Shown here piece after piece: positions 55,475 through 64,000 of a stretch of 64,000 bases of DNA. The stretch is from the NCBI RefSeq assembly GCF_042485795.1, contig NZ_CP169368.1, forward strand, positions 124,001 through 188,000. The letters run 5' to 3'. The stretch's first letter is position 1. Each line of letters opens with the position of its first letter. The notes below the pieces were generated by a model. The model worked only from the letters and a program-made list of their open reading frames with translations, had not been told where the DNA came from and did not search any database. A program made the translations under genes and the position numbers. This stretch comes from Lonepinella sp042485795. GTDB lineage: Bacteria > Pseudomonadota > Gammaproteobacteria > Enterobacterales > Pasteurellaceae.

Positions 55475-55942
55475 TTAGCTATTTACCACTAAAAGGTTGT
55501 CAAAATCTTGGTGAGTTTGATGAGAACGTTCTTTTGCCGCTATCTTTTGAGTAACCAATTCTGCTAAAGTAATTTGATCTAAAAAGCTCTCAATACGGTT
55601 ACTTAGTTCTTCCCATAAAGAATGGGTTAAACATTCCTGACCATCGCGACAATTCCCTTTTCCAAGACATTTGGTCACCGCAATATTCTCATTCACTGCG
55701 GTAATAATCATTCCAATAGAAATTTTATCCGTAGGTAATCCTAACTGATACCCTCCCCCAGGACCCCGTACGCTTCTAACTAAGCCATGACGGCGTAGTT
55801 TAGCGAAAAGCTGTTCTAAATAAGAAAGGGAAATAGCCTGTCGTTCAGAAATATCTGATAATGTCACTGGATTATCCTGAGCATTTAACGCTATATCCAA
55901 AATAGCGGTAACGGCATAACGTCCTTTGGAAGTGAGTTTCAT
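55475..55942 (-). CDS. iscR: Fe-S-sensing transcription regulator IscR
   Basis: Rrf2-family regulator that represses the isc operon when loaded with a [2Fe-2S] cluster. It is 155 residues from MKLTSKGRYAVTAILDIAL at 55942. The winged helix includes ISLSYLEQLFAKLRRHGLVRSVRGPGGGYQLG. The three Cys ligands are in VTKCLGKGNCRDGQECLTHSLW. It is the first gene of the isc operon. Confidence 0.97.
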   Translation of the reverse strand: MKLTSKGRYAVTAILDIALNAQDNPVTLSDISERQAISLSYLEQLFAKLRRHGLVRSVRGPGGGYQLGLPTDKISIGMIITAVNENIAVTKCLGKGNCRDGQECLTHSLWEELSNRIESFLDQITLAELVTQKIAAKERSHQTHQDFDNLLVVNS

Positions 55943-55976
55943 CGTTCTCTTTCCTTTGAAAATAATCAATGCGAAT

Positions 55977-56004
55977 AGTTTACTTAACCCTGTAAAATAG
56001 TCAA
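55977..56004 (-). promoter_or_regulatory. isc promoter overlapping trmJ stop codon
   Basis: On the minus strand: -35 TTGACT (55999-56004), 16-bp spacer, -10 TAAACT (55977-55982). The -35 region with AATAGTTGACTATTTTAC resembles the type 1 IscR binding motif, so autoregulation by holo-IscR is likely. The -35 box overlaps the TGA of trmJ. Confidence 0.65.
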
Positions 56005-56744
56005 CTATTATTATCTACAGAAATCAACCGTTTTTCCACCGCACTTAACATACCTCGCAGAATATTTAGCTCATTTTTTTCGATCTCAGCACGTTGATAT
56101 AAACGTCTTAATTTTGACATAACACCTTGATTATGAATAAAACCTAAAGATTGATAAAGACGTTCGGTATGTGCAAAGAAATATTCTAACTCCTGTGCTG
56201 TGGCTAAATGTTGAGGCGACATAACGGAATTATCTATCACTGAAACAGGTGTTGTTTGCAAAAATGCCGTTCTTAATTCATAACAAATTAATTGTACTGC
56301 CATCGCCAAATTTAATGAAGAATAATCAGGGTTGGCAGGAATGGTCAAATGATAACGACATTTTAATAATTCTTCATTAGTTAAACCTACTCGCTCACGA
56401 CCAAAAATAATTGCTATTTTTTGACCGCACTTCACCGCCTCAATAGCCAATTCACCACATTGACGAGGCTCAATTAAACTACTTTGTAAATGACGTAATC
56501 TCGCACTGGTGCCAATCACCAAAGAACAATCTGCAATCGCCTGTTCAAAACTGGGAACAATCACGGCATTTCTCACCACATCATCTGCCCCCGCCGCCAA
56601 AGCGATAGATTGTTCATCAGGAAGATATTTAGGCGAAACTAAATAAAGCTGACTAAGCCCCATGGTTTTCATTGCCCGAGCAGCCGAACCAATATTACCT
56701 GAATGAGAGGTTTCCACCAAAACAATGCGAATATTTTTTAACAT
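56001..56744 (-). CDS. trmJ: tRNA (cytidine/uridine-2'-O)-methyltransferase TrmJ
   Basis: SPOUT methyltransferase that 2'-O-methylates position 32 of several tRNAs. It is 247 residues. Family segments are MLKNIRIVLVETSHSGNIGSAARAMKTMG, the SAM-knot part IIFGRERVGLTNEELLKC and YSSLNLAMAVQLICYELR. It lies just upstream of iscR, as in E. coli, and is divergent from suhB. Confidence 0.96.
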   Translation of the reverse strand: MLKNIRIVLVETSHSGNIGSAARAMKTMGLSQLYLVSPKYLPDEQSIALAAGADDVVRNAVIVPSFEQAIADCSLVIGTSARLRHLQSSLIEPRQCGELAIEAVKCGQKIAIIFGRERVGLTNEELLKCRYHLTIPANPDYSSLNLAMAVQLICYELRTAFLQTTPVSVIDNSVMSPQHLATAQELEYFFAHTERLYQSLGFIHNQGVMSKLRRLYQRAEIEKNELNILRGMLSAVEKRLISVDNNS

Positions 56745-56853
56745 TTTTCTTTCTATAAATGAAGATTTATAGATATTTTATCATAGTATCCCCCATTTCC
56801 TGCGTTGCATTAAGGAAAAATTTTTAATGGTGGCAAATCGCTTAAAAAATGTC

Positions 56854-56859
56854 TATAAT
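56854..56859 (+). promoter_or_regulatory. suhB -10 box
   Basis: A perfect TATAAT hexamer lies 71 bp before suhB, with a poor -35 candidate (TGGCAA, 56831-56836) 17 bp upstream. Confidence 0.5.
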
Positions 56860-56929
56860 GCACCACAGTTTGAGGTAATGTAAAAAACATTCCCCCTTGT
56901 TCTTTTCACAATTTCTAATGGATATTCTT

Positions 56930-57733
56930 ATGAACCCAATGTTAAATATCGCAATTCGTGCTGCTCGAAAAGCAGGCAATATCATCGCAAAAAGTTACGA
57001 AAACCATGCAGATATTGAAACGCAAATTAAAGGCAATTATGACTATGTGACAAACGTAGATAAAGCTGCTGAAGCCGCAGTTATTGAAACCATTCGTGCC
57101 TCTTACCCTAATCACAGCATTATCACCGAAGAATCAGGCGTATTAGATGGTAACGACCGTGATACACAATGGGTTATCGATCCATTAGATGGTACCACTA
57201 ACTTTATCAAAAGTTTCCCACAATTTGCTGTTTCTATCGCTATTCGTGTCAAAGGTCGCACCGAAGTAGGCGTAGTTTATGATCCAATCAAAAATGAATT
57301 ATTCACCGCAGTACGTGGTGAAGGGGCGAAATTAAACGATATCCGTTTACGCATTGCCGACCGCCGTGACATCAAAGGCACCGTGTTAGCCACTGGTTTC
57401 CCATTTAAACAGCCTAAATTAATGCCCGTACAAATGGCAATAATGAACGCTTTAATTACCGATGTCGCCGATTTCCGCCGTGCAGGATCTGCTGCTTTAG
57501 ATTTATGTTACACCGCTGCAGGACGTGTTGATGGCTTCTTTGAAATGGGCTTAAAACCTTGGGACTGTGCCGCAGGTGAATTAGTGGTGCGTGAAGCGGG
57601 TGGCTTAGTTTGCGATTTCAATGCAGGACATAACTATTTGAAAGACGGACATATTATCGCCGCTCACCCAAGAGTAGTGAAAGAAATTTTGAATAAAATT
57701 CAGCCTTGTTTGGGAGAAGTGTTTAAGGGCTAA
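56930..57733 (+). CDS. suhB: SuhB, inositol monophosphatase family / Nus factor
   Basis: Mg-dependent inositol-1-phosphatase family protein that in E. coli also takes part in rRNA antitermination. It is 267 residues from MNPMLNIAIRAARKAGNII at 56930; 11 extra upstream codons are not conserved. The metal-site motifs are TEESG, WVIDPLDGTTNFIKSFP and KPWDCAAGELVVREAGG. It is divergent from trmJ, as in E. coli. Confidence 0.96.
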   Translation: MNPMLNIAIRAARKAGNIIAKSYENHADIETQIKGNYDYVTNVDKAAEAAVIETIRASYPNHSIITEESGVLDGNDRDTQWVIDPLDGTTNFIKSFPQFAVSIAIRVKGRTEVGVVYDPIKNELFTAVRGEGAKLNDIRLRIADRRDIKGTVLATGFPFKQPKLMPVQMAIMNALITDVADFRRAGSAALDLCYTAAGRVDGFFEMGLKPWDCAAGELVVREAGGLVCDFNAGHNYLKDGHIIAAHPRVVKEILNKIQPCLGEVFKG

Positions 57734-57743
57734 TCGTTGAGTG

Positions 57744-57767
57744 AAAAGGGGCAATTACCCCTTTTTT
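57744..57767. terminator. Bidirectional terminator between suhB and the ATPase gene
   Basis: AAAAGGGG, loop CAATTA, CCCCTTTT and a T run, between convergent genes. It overlaps the ATPase stop codon by two bases. Confidence 0.88.
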
Positions 57768-58887
57768 AAATTTTATTTTCTATTAACCAAGTTTGAAACT
57801 GCGGTTGATTAATCTTTAATTCATCTCCAACACCTCGTGTGATTAGATCTGCTCGTTCAAGTTTTTTTATTTTACCTTGAATTGTACTACTACTTATTTG
57901 TTTAACTCCCAACAAGTTTGCCAATTGTTGGCGAGTGTCTTGGCTGTACAATGCACTTTTTCCTTGAGCAATTAAACGCAAAATTTGTTTCTCAAGATCG
58001 CTTAGCTGTTGCCATTGTTGCACATTCTCATTTTGAAAGCCTATTTCATCTAAGGTCTTTTGCACTGCCTGTTCTAAAGAAAGATCAGGATCGATAATCA
58101 AATTCTGCGTAATCGTCCGCATATACAATGGTGTATAATTTAATCGTTGGAAAATCGTAAAAAATACCGCTTTATCTAATACTTTTCCAACTCGTTGCTG
58201 ATAAATATCAGCTAAAAAGTCAGTAAAATCACGACCAAGATTTGGGAAATTGAGTGCATGTGCAAAATGAAAGAATGGTGCTTTACTGTCATTAAACATC
58301 GTACGCAAACCATTTGTGCTTGAGCCAGTAAAAATCACTTTAATTTTAGATTGATACATATCAAGCCCTGTACGCAAAGATTTCACTAAGGCTTGCATTC
58401 CCTTAATTCTAGCCAATTCTTGGATTTCATCAAACAGCATTAAGACTGGCTTCTGACTGGTTTCTGCAATTTCTTGCAATAAACGACTTGGGCTTGTTGG
58501 TTCAGGTAACTTTCCATTGTCTAAGTCTAATCCAACCATCCCTGCAATTTCAACGGTTTTAATTTTTCCCAACGCTTTGTTTAACTTAGCTTGTACTGTT
58601 TTAGTTAGAAAAGAGGATAATGCCTGACAAAAGGCTTGCTGAATATCAGTTCCCTGAGTTTGGTTATCTCCAGAAATAAATGTATCCATAAAACTAAAAT
58701 AGCAAACGTGAAACCCTTTTTCTTCTGCTAATGGTTTAATATCTTGTAATAAAAATTGTGTTTTCCCCATACGACGTGGAGCAAACAATGTCAAAGCATG
58801 GCTAATACCATCTTTCAAACTCGCCACTAAACGTTCTGCAAGTTCTGTTCGTGGATAATAGAGTGGATCCTTGGTTATATTGCTCAT
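57766..58887 (-). CDS. AAA+ ATPase of the archaeal-ATPase-like (PF01637-type) group with winged helix
   Basis: A 373-residue P-loop ATPase; function unknown. The N-terminal YYPRTELAERLVASLKDG leads into Walker A in LFAPRRMGKTQFLLQDI (about 36-52). Walker B is VLMLFDEIQELARI near 150, and a sensor-like segment KVIFTGSSTNGLRTMF follows. The C-terminal 90 residues look like a winged helix (LEKQILRLIAQGKSALYS, LLGVKQISSSTIQGKIKKLERADLI). The layout resembles Orc/Cdc6-like and STAND-type ATPases. No partner toxin or transposase is adjacent. A concentric palindrome overlaps its promoter, so it may regulate itself. Confidence 0.8.
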   Translation of the reverse strand: MSNITKDPLYYPRTELAERLVASLKDGISHALTLFAPRRMGKTQFLLQDIKPLAEEKGFHVCYFSFMDTFISGDNQTQGTDIQQAFCQALSSFLTKTVQAKLNKALGKIKTVEIAGMVGLDLDNGKLPEPTSPSRLLQEIAETSQKPVLMLFDEIQELARIKGMQALVKSLRTGLDMYQSKIKVIFTGSSTNGLRTMFNDSKAPFFHFAHALNFPNLGRDFTDFLADIYQQRVGKVLDKAVFFTIFQRLNYTPLYMRTITQNLIIDPDLSLEQAVQKTLDEIGFQNENVQQWQQLSDLEKQILRLIAQGKSALYSQDTRQQLANLLGVKQISSSTIQGKIKKLERADLITRGVGDELKINQPQFQTWLIENKI

Positions 58888-58900
58888 TTTATATCCCTTT

Positions 58901-58954
58901 ATACAAAATTATACATCGCGTGTATAATTATACTTCACGCGTATAATTTTGTAT
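58901..58954. promoter_or_regulatory. Concentric palindrome at the ATPase promoter
   Basis: Outer arms ATACAAAATTATAC (58901-58914) and GTATAATTTTGTAT (58941-58954) are exact complements. The inner GTATAATTATAC (58922-58933) is a perfect palindrome with the same centre, 58927/58928. The arms contain TATAAT -10-like hexamers, so binding would control transcription of the ATPase gene, which starts 14 bp away. It also follows the arcB stop codon and could fold as a hairpin in that transcript. Confidence 0.7.
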
Positions 58955-58957
58955 ATT

Positions 58958-60736
58958 TTATTTTGATAAATATGAATAAATTAAATCTAAACTGATTTTC
59001 GTCAACCCTTCTATCTGCTCCACCCAATGCTCAAGCTGTTCGTTCCACTCTGGTAACTCTACCTGCTGCATTAAATTTGCCACATTTTGCACAGATTGCA
59101 TGGCTAAACTGGCGGCAGCCCCTTTTAATTTATGAGCGGTTTCGGCTAATTGCTGCTTGGTGATGTTGCCTTTCAAATACTCTTGATAGGCTTTAGCGAC
59201 ATCTAAATCTCCGCCGTTGATTTCTTGTTTAAATAAACGGATATTTTCGGTATATAAATCTTTGCCAATAAATTCAAGTAACTCTGCCAGAATTTCAGGG
59301 TTAAAATATTCGGCTAAATCTTCGGGAATGGCTTGAGTATCAGCGTTCTTTGGTGAATGTTCTAACATTTCACTTTCGCCAAAATAGGTATTCAAGCAAG
59401 AGGTTAATTCATTAACTAACAACGGCTTACGCAATACATCGTCCATGCCCTGACGTTGATATTCTGCTTTGTCTTGCATCACATTGGCAGTCAACGCAAT
59501 CAATGGCGGAAGATAATCATAGCGATCATTTTGATAACCGTCACGTAAATAATGAGCAATTTCAAAGCCTGTCATATCGGGGAGTTGAATGTCTAATAAC
59601 AATAAATCATAGCTGTTATGTTCAAAGGCTTGAATCGCTTCTTTACCCGACATTGCCACATCTACCCGATGTCCTAATTTCTCTAACAGCGTTTTCGCCA
59701 CGGTAATATTGAGCTGAATATCTTCCACCAATAAAATTTGCAAATTTTGCACCGCACTTTTTTCTATTGGTTTCTCTTGTTTTTCAATAGATTCAGCTTG
59801 AATAGTCAGAGTAAAGGTTGTTCCTTTTCCCAATTCGCTAGCAACCGTTAAATCACCGTGCATTAAATGGGCAATATTTCTTGAAATAGCTAACCCAATA
59901 CCACTGCCAGCGTATTTTTTACCACTGTCTGCCACTTGATAGTACATGGTAAAGATTTTCTCTAACTCTTGGCTGGGAATACCTTGTCCAGTATCACTAA
60001 TCGCAAAGCTATATTGATTATTAGATATTTTTTTAACTTCTAGGACAATCACACCTTTTTCGGTGAATTTCACTGCATTACTCAGCAAATTCCATAACAC
60101 TTGGCTTAGGCGAGTTTGGTCTAATTGCAAAAAGTGCGGTAGATTTTCATTGAGTTTCATTTGAAATTGCAGACTTTTTTGTTCAGCTAATAGGGTGGCA
60201 ATATTCTGCATATCGGTTAAAAATGAATAAAAATCTGTTTCTCGATAACATAGTTCAATGTTTTTTCCATCAATTCTTTCTAAATCAATAATATCATTGA
60301 AAATATGCCCTAAAGATACAGTACTTATACTGATGGTGTGTAGATAATTTCGTTGTTGCTCCGTAAGGTGCGTATCTAGCAAAATCTGGCTTAAACCCAA
60401 AATGCCATTTAATGGCGTGCGTAATTCGTGGCTAATCGTGGCTAACAATGCACTTTTGTCTTGAATAGATTTTGCCAGAGCCAAGCGTGAAAGTTCAAGA
60501 CGTTCCACCAAGACGGTAAAAAAATAAATTACAAAAGGGGCTGAAATAAGCCCGAAAATAATGGCATAAACTAGACTTTCCCAATGAATTTCTCCCACAA
60601 TAAGCAAACTTAAAATAATGTGCGTCATTAGGGCAAAAATCGCTAATATAAGAAAGCCTAATATAGAAAATCTTACTCGACCCAGTTTAATCACCCAGTC
60701 AATATAGAGTTGGGTGAAATGTTTAACGTTTTTCAT
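58958..60736 (-). CDS. arcB: Aerobic respiration control sensor kinase ArcB, PAS-less form
   Basis: Hybrid sensor kinase that phosphorylates ArcA according to the redox state of the quinone pool. It is 592 residues against 778 in E. coli; the linker PAS domain is missing, as in Haemophilus. Order: two membrane helices (about 21-50 and 57-80), HisKA with His in LLATISHELRTPLNGIL, HATPase (NLLSNAVKFTEKG, GSGIGLAISRNIAHLM), receiver domain with Asp in YDLLLLDIQLPDMTGF, and C-terminal HPt with His in LAETAHKLKGAAASL. ArcA is not in this window. Confidence 0.95.
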   Translation of the reverse strand: MKNVKHFTQLYIDWVIKLGRVRFSILGFLILAIFALMTHIILSLLIVGEIHWESLVYAIIFGLISAPFVIYFFTVLVERLELSRLALAKSIQDKSALLATISHELRTPLNGILGLSQILLDTHLTEQQRNYLHTISISTVSLGHIFNDIIDLERIDGKNIELCYRETDFYSFLTDMQNIATLLAEQKSLQFQMKLNENLPHFLQLDQTRLSQVLWNLLSNAVKFTEKGVIVLEVKKISNNQYSFAISDTGQGIPSQELEKIFTMYYQVADSGKKYAGSGIGLAISRNIAHLMHGDLTVASELGKGTTFTLTIQAESIEKQEKPIEKSAVQNLQILLVEDIQLNITVAKTLLEKLGHRVDVAMSGKEAIQAFEHNSYDLLLLDIQLPDMTGFEIAHYLRDGYQNDRYDYLPPLIALTANVMQDKAEYQRQGMDDVLRKPLLVNELTSCLNTYFGESEMLEHSPKNADTQAIPEDLAEYFNPEILAELLEFIGKDLYTENIRLFKQEINGGDLDVAKAYQEYLKGNITKQQLAETAHKLKGAAASLAMQSVQNVANLMQQVELPEWNEQLEHWVEQIEGLTKISLDLIYSYLSK

Positions 60737-60787
60737 AGATAGCCATAGGATTAATTAAAAATTTGGATTATCTTAACAAAATTTCAT

Positions 60788-60828
60788 GAAATAAGGGGGC
60801 AAATTTGTGATCTGCCCCCCATTTTTAT
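60788..60828. terminator. Hairpin between putA and arcB
   Basis: GGGGGCA (60795-60801) and TGCCCCC (60813-60819) form a strong stem with flanking A/T runs. It lies 16 bp after the putA stop, in the 107-bp gap before arcB. Confidence 0.7.
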
Positions 60829-60843
60829 TTTATCAATGACCTG

Positions 60844-63800
60844 TTAGTCCATTGCCGCCATTAAACTGGCATTTCCTCCCATTGCAGCAGTGTTAATGCT
60901 CACCGATTTTTCGTGCATTAACGGTAATAAGGATTGGGCTAACGCTAAGTTTTCCACAAAGGTCATAATCGCCCCGTTACGTTCCGCATAATGGGATTTT
61001 TCGGCTTGAGAAAGTGGATTTAACACAATAAGTTGGCTTAACTGGTCAAGACTGTTAAAGTCATTTACCACAGTAATAAATTTACTCAATTTATTGGCGT
61101 GTTGGGCTAATGGCGAATTTGCCCTTACCACGCCACGGCTGCCTGCTGCGACAATCGCGACTAATGCCAATACTTGCTGGAATAAATCACCGTCACCAAT
61201 GGCAATTTCGCCACGTGGTTCAAACCGTAAGAAATTATTTTCACCTGTCACGCCGTGCATTTGGTGAATTTTACCTAATGGTGAGCTTGCACTCAAGGTT
61301 TGCAAAGATTGTTGAGCTTGAGCCAATTCATCACCCGTCAATACCTGATTAAGTGCGGTGGAAAATTCGCTAATATTTGGAGTAATCCCTTCGGTTAATC
61401 CGTCAAAGTTCCATGCCGTACGGTTATTTAAACGTTGTAAGTATAATGCACCGCCCGCTTTTGGTCCCGTGCCGGATAAGCCTTGCCCACCAAATGGTTG
61501 CACACCAACGACCGCCCCGACAATATTACGGTTGGCATATAAGTTACCTGCTTGAATGCCTTGCTCCCATTCACGTTGAGTTTGATCGATACGGCTATGT
61601 AAACCACAAGTCAAACCAAAGCCTGTGGAATTAATTTCTCTAATCACATCGTCTAATTTCTCTGCGTCATAACGAATGACGTGTAATACTGGACCAAACA
61701 CTTCGTGTTTTAATTGATTAATATTGTCAATTTCGAGCAAGGTTGGGGCAACAAAAATGCCGTTCTCTACCACATCTTTGGCAATCGGTACTTGATAACA
61801 AGATTTGGCTTGTTTTTTCATGACTTCAATATGATCAAGTAAGCGTTGTTGAGCCACTTTGTCAATAACAGGTCCCACATCAGTAGTAAGCTGTGCTGGG
61901 TTGCCTACCACTAATTCCGCCATTGCACCTTTAATTAATTCAAGCAAATGATCCGCATTATCTTTTTGTAAATAAAGCACACGTAAAGCAGAACAACGTT
62001 GACCTGCTGAGTCAAAGGCGGAGTTCAATACATCAATAGTAACTTGTTCACCTAAAGCGGAACTATCAACAATCATGGCATTTTGACCGCCCGTTTCTGC
62101 AATGAGTGGAATCAAGCTACCGTGTTTTTGGATATTGCTATTAATACGTTTAGCGGTATCGGTTGAACCCGTGAAAATTACGCCATTAACACGCTCATCA
62201 GTGGTTAGACTTTCACCGATGGTTTTACCTGAACCTGTTAATAATTGTAACGCTTCTTTTGGAATACCTGCTTGATGGAATAAATTCACCGCAAAATACG
62301 CCATTAAAGAGGTTTGTTCTGCGGGTTTGGCTAATACCACGTTACCTGCCACTAAGGCAGAAGACACTTCACCAATAAAAATCGCTAATGGGAAGTTCCA
62401 CGGACTGATGGCTACCACAACACCTCGTGGATCCTTAAAGCCGGCTGGATTGGCTCGCACTTGACCAGCATAATAACGGCAGAAATCCACCGCTTCACGC
62501 ACTTCGGCAATGGCATTATTGAGGGTTTTGCCTGCTTCTCGCACGGCTAAATCAAAGAGTTCTGGCAAATGTTGTTCCATTAAATCTGCCATTTTCTCTA
62601 ATTTTTCTGACCGCACTTCTGGTGCGGTATTCGCCCATTGTTGTTTAAAATTCACTGCTGTTGTGAACGCTGTATTCACATCTTGCTCGTTGGCATCGAT
62701 CACTTGACCTACAATTTGGCTTTGCACCGCTGGATTGTAAACTGTGCGAGAACTATTTCCTGTCACTTCACCGACAATTAACGGTTTCGCTTGATATTGT
62801 TTATCACTTAATTCGTTAAGCTGAGTTTGTAGCTGTTGTAAGGAAATCGCATCGGTTAGATCATAACCTTTTGAATTACGGCGTTCACCGTAAATATTCA
62901 CCGGCAACGGTACTTTCGGGTGAGCCGTACCTTGGGTTTCTTTCGCTTTATTCACAGGATCTTCCGCCAAACTATCAACGCTAAAATGTTCATCGACAAT
63001 TTGGTTCACGAAAGAACTGTTTGAACCGTTTTCTAATAAACGGCGAACGAGATAAGCCAACAAGGTTTGGTAGGAACCTACTGGTGCATAAATACGGCAT
63101 TGTACATTCAGATTTTCTTTACCGACCACTTGTTCATATAGGGTTTCACCCATGCCGTGCAGGCATTGAAATTCAAAATGTTTATCTTTGGCAAGGTGAT
63201 AAACTGTCGCTAAAGTTTGTGCATTGTGCGTAGCAAATTGCGGATAAATCACATCTTGTGCAGACAATAATTTTTTCGCACAGGTGATATAGTTGATGTC
63301 GGAATGCACTTTACGGGTAAATACAGGATAATCCGTTGCCCCTTCCGCTTGGGCTAATTTGACTTCACTATCCCAATATGCCCCTTTTACTAGACGGATC
63401 ATTAATTTACGATTATTGGCTCGAGCTTGGGCAATAATATGATCGATGACACGACTACAACGTTTTTGGTAGGCTTGCACCACAAAGCCAATGCCGTGGA
63501 AACCCTCTAAATCGGGATCAGCAATTAAGCGGTCAAGTAAATCAAGGGATAATTCAAGGCGAGCGGCTTCTTCCGCATCAATATTCAAGCCAATATCATA
63601 TTTTTTGGCTAATAAAAATAATTCTTTGAGTTTCGGATAAAGTTCATCAATTACCCGTTGATGTTGGCTTAAACTATAACGGGGGTGAATAGCGGAAAGT
63701 TTGACGGAAACCCCTGACGATTTATACACACCTAAGCCTTTTGATGTTTCCCCCACGGCACGAATGGAATTCACATAATCATTGTAATAACGATCCGCAT

Positions 63801-64000
63801 CCTTTTGGGTTAAGGCGGTTTCACCTAACATATCGTAGCTATAACGGAAGCCTTTCTCAAAACGTTTTTCACCATTTTTAATCGCTGCATCAATGGTTTC
63901 CCCCGTCACAAATTGTTTACCTAATAAACGCATGCCTACATTCATACCTTGACGAATCAATGGCTCGCCGCCTTTGCTAATTAATTTGGATAAGGCACTA
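60844..64000 (-). CDS. putA: Bifunctional proline dehydrogenase / P5C dehydrogenase PutA, partial at 5' end
   Basis: Oxidises proline to glutamate at the membrane through two activities. The frame is open to the window edge: codons before the TTG at 63960 continue in frame (SALSKLISKGGEP), so the start lies outside. About 1052 codons are visible. Parts: end of the proline dehydrogenase domain's N-terminal region (MRLLGKQFVTGETIDAA), FAD barrel (GVYKSSGVSVKLSAIHPRY, MIRLVKGAYWDSEVK), and the aldehyde dehydrogenase domain with SPWNFPLAIFIGEVSSAL, FTGSTDTAKRIN, IAETGGQNAMIVDSS and active-site Cys in AFDSAGQRCSALRV. Whether an N-terminal DNA-binding domain exists cannot be seen. Confidence 0.96.
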   Translation of the reverse strand, partial: SALSKLISKGGEPLIRQGMNVGMRLLGKQFVTGETIDAAIKNGEKRFEKGFRYSYDMLGETALTQKDADRYYNDYVNSIRAVGETSKGLGVYKSSGVSVKLSAIHPRYSLSQHQRVIDELYPKLKELFLLAKKYDIGLNIDAEEAARLELSLDLLDRLIADPDLEGFHGIGFVVQAYQKRCSRVIDHIIAQARANNRKLMIRLVKGAYWDSEVKLAQAEGATDYPVFTRKVHSDINYITCAKKLLSAQDVIYPQFATHNAQTLATVYHLAKDKHFEFQCLHGMGETLYEQVVGKENLNVQCRIYAPVGSYQTLLAYLVRRLLENGSNSSFVNQIVDEHFSVDSLAEDPVNKAKETQGTAHPKVPLPVNIYGERRNSKGYDLTDAISLQQLQTQLNELSDKQYQAKPLIVGEVTGNSSRTVYNPAVQSQIVGQVIDANEQDVNTAFTTAVNFKQQWANTAPEVRSEKLEKMADLMEQHLPELFDLAVREAGKTLNNAIAEVREAVDFCRYYAGQVRANPAGFKDPRGVVVAISPWNFPLAIFIGEVSSALVAGNVVLAKPAEQTSLMAYFAVNLFHQAGIPKEALQLLTGSGKTIGESLTTDERVNGVIFTGSTDTAKRINSNIQKHGSLIPLIAETGGQNAMIVDSSALGEQVTIDVLNSAFDSAGQRCSALRVLYLQKDNADHLLELIKGAMAELVVGNPAQLTTDVGPVIDKVAQQRLLDHIEVMKKQAKSCYQVPIAKDVVENGIFVAPTLLEIDNINQLKHEVFGPVLHVIRYDAEKLDDVIREINSTGFGLTCGLHSRIDQTQREWEQGIQAGNLYANRNIVGAVVGVQPFGGQGLSGTGPKAGGALYLQRLNNRTAWNFDGLTEGITPNISEFSTALNQVLTGDELAQAQQSLQTLSASSPLGKIHQMHGVTGENNFLRFEPRGEIAIGDGDLFQQVLALVAIVAAGSRGVVRANSPLAQHANKLSKFITVVNDFNSLDQLSQLIVLNPLSQAEKSHYAERNGAIMTFVENLALAQSLLPLMHEKSVSINTAAMGGNASLMAAMD

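Noticed and set aside
58958..60736. ArcB as a truncated or broken gene
   Set aside because: All catalytic domains are intact; the missing PAS domain is known for ArcB in Haemophilus and relatives.
60844..64000. putA as a truncated gene
   Set aside because: The frame is open through the window edge and continues in frame upstream of the TTG, so the truncation is only the window boundary.

Overview
The window looks like a chromosomal segment of a Pasteurellaceae bacterium. It carries many copies of the Haemophilus-type DNA uptake signal sequence (USS, AAGTGCGGT/ACCGCACTT), its coding sequence is AT-rich, and its housekeeping genes (ArcB without a PAS domain, FrdABCD, MetNIQ, ManXYZ-YobD, the complete isc operon) fit that family. 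I cannot assign a genus. The USS type points to the Haemophilus/Aggregatibacter/Pasteurella/Avibacterium side of the family.

Layout. 1-13.1 kb is the end of a type VI secretion system (T6SS) locus. A leftward PAAR-tssB-tssC operon diverges from hcp, followed by vgrG, a DUF4123 adaptor, a VasX-like membrane effector of 996 residues, and three near-identical copies of a two-helix membrane protein, the presumed immunity protein. The order vgrG-adaptor-VasX-immunity matches the Vibrio cholerae vgrG2-vasW-vasX-tsiV2 module. Copies 2 and 3 of the immunity gene are each preceded by an orphan copy of the last 63 codons of the effector. The copies differ almost only in the loop between the two membrane helices. 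The array ends against what looks like the 3' tail of engB, directly upstream of the competence helicase gene comM. 13.2-21.5 kb: comM, yfbU, mlaA, and carA-fic-carB with two ARG boxes upstream. 21.5-27.5 kb: a leftward rRNA operon (16S, tRNA-Ile, tRNA-Ala, 23S with an intervening sequence, 5S). 27.5-33.6 kb: gmhB, metNIQ with a MetJ operator, an IS256-family insertion sequence, mnmE. 33.9-41.2 kb: sodA, a YgiW-family gene, and a leftward rodZ-ispG-ldhA-hisS-yfgM run, with epmA upstream. 41.4-50.1 kb: frdABCD, manXYZ-yobD-manA and a HAD phosphatase. 50.2-56.7 kb: leftward trmJ-iscR-iscS-iscU-iscA-hscB-hscA-fdx-iscX, with a 38-bp tandem repeat array between iscU and iscA. 56.9-64 kb: suhB, an AAA+ ATPase with a concentric palindrome at its promoter, arcB, and a 5'-truncated (window edge) putA.

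The most unusual region is the T6SS effector/immunity array. An invariant immunity scaffold carries a variable loop, predicted to be periplasmic, in tandem cassettes with effector-tail fragments and inverted USS pairs. This suggests that immunity cassettes are gained and shuffled by recombination, possibly through natural transformation. Other points of interest are a Fic protein between carA and carB whose catalytic His appears to be Gln, a CAGATGACAG-type repeat shared by the rRNA operon spacers and the 23S intervening sequence, and the isc-operon repeat array. All functional calls come from reading the sequence and recalling families; no database search was run.
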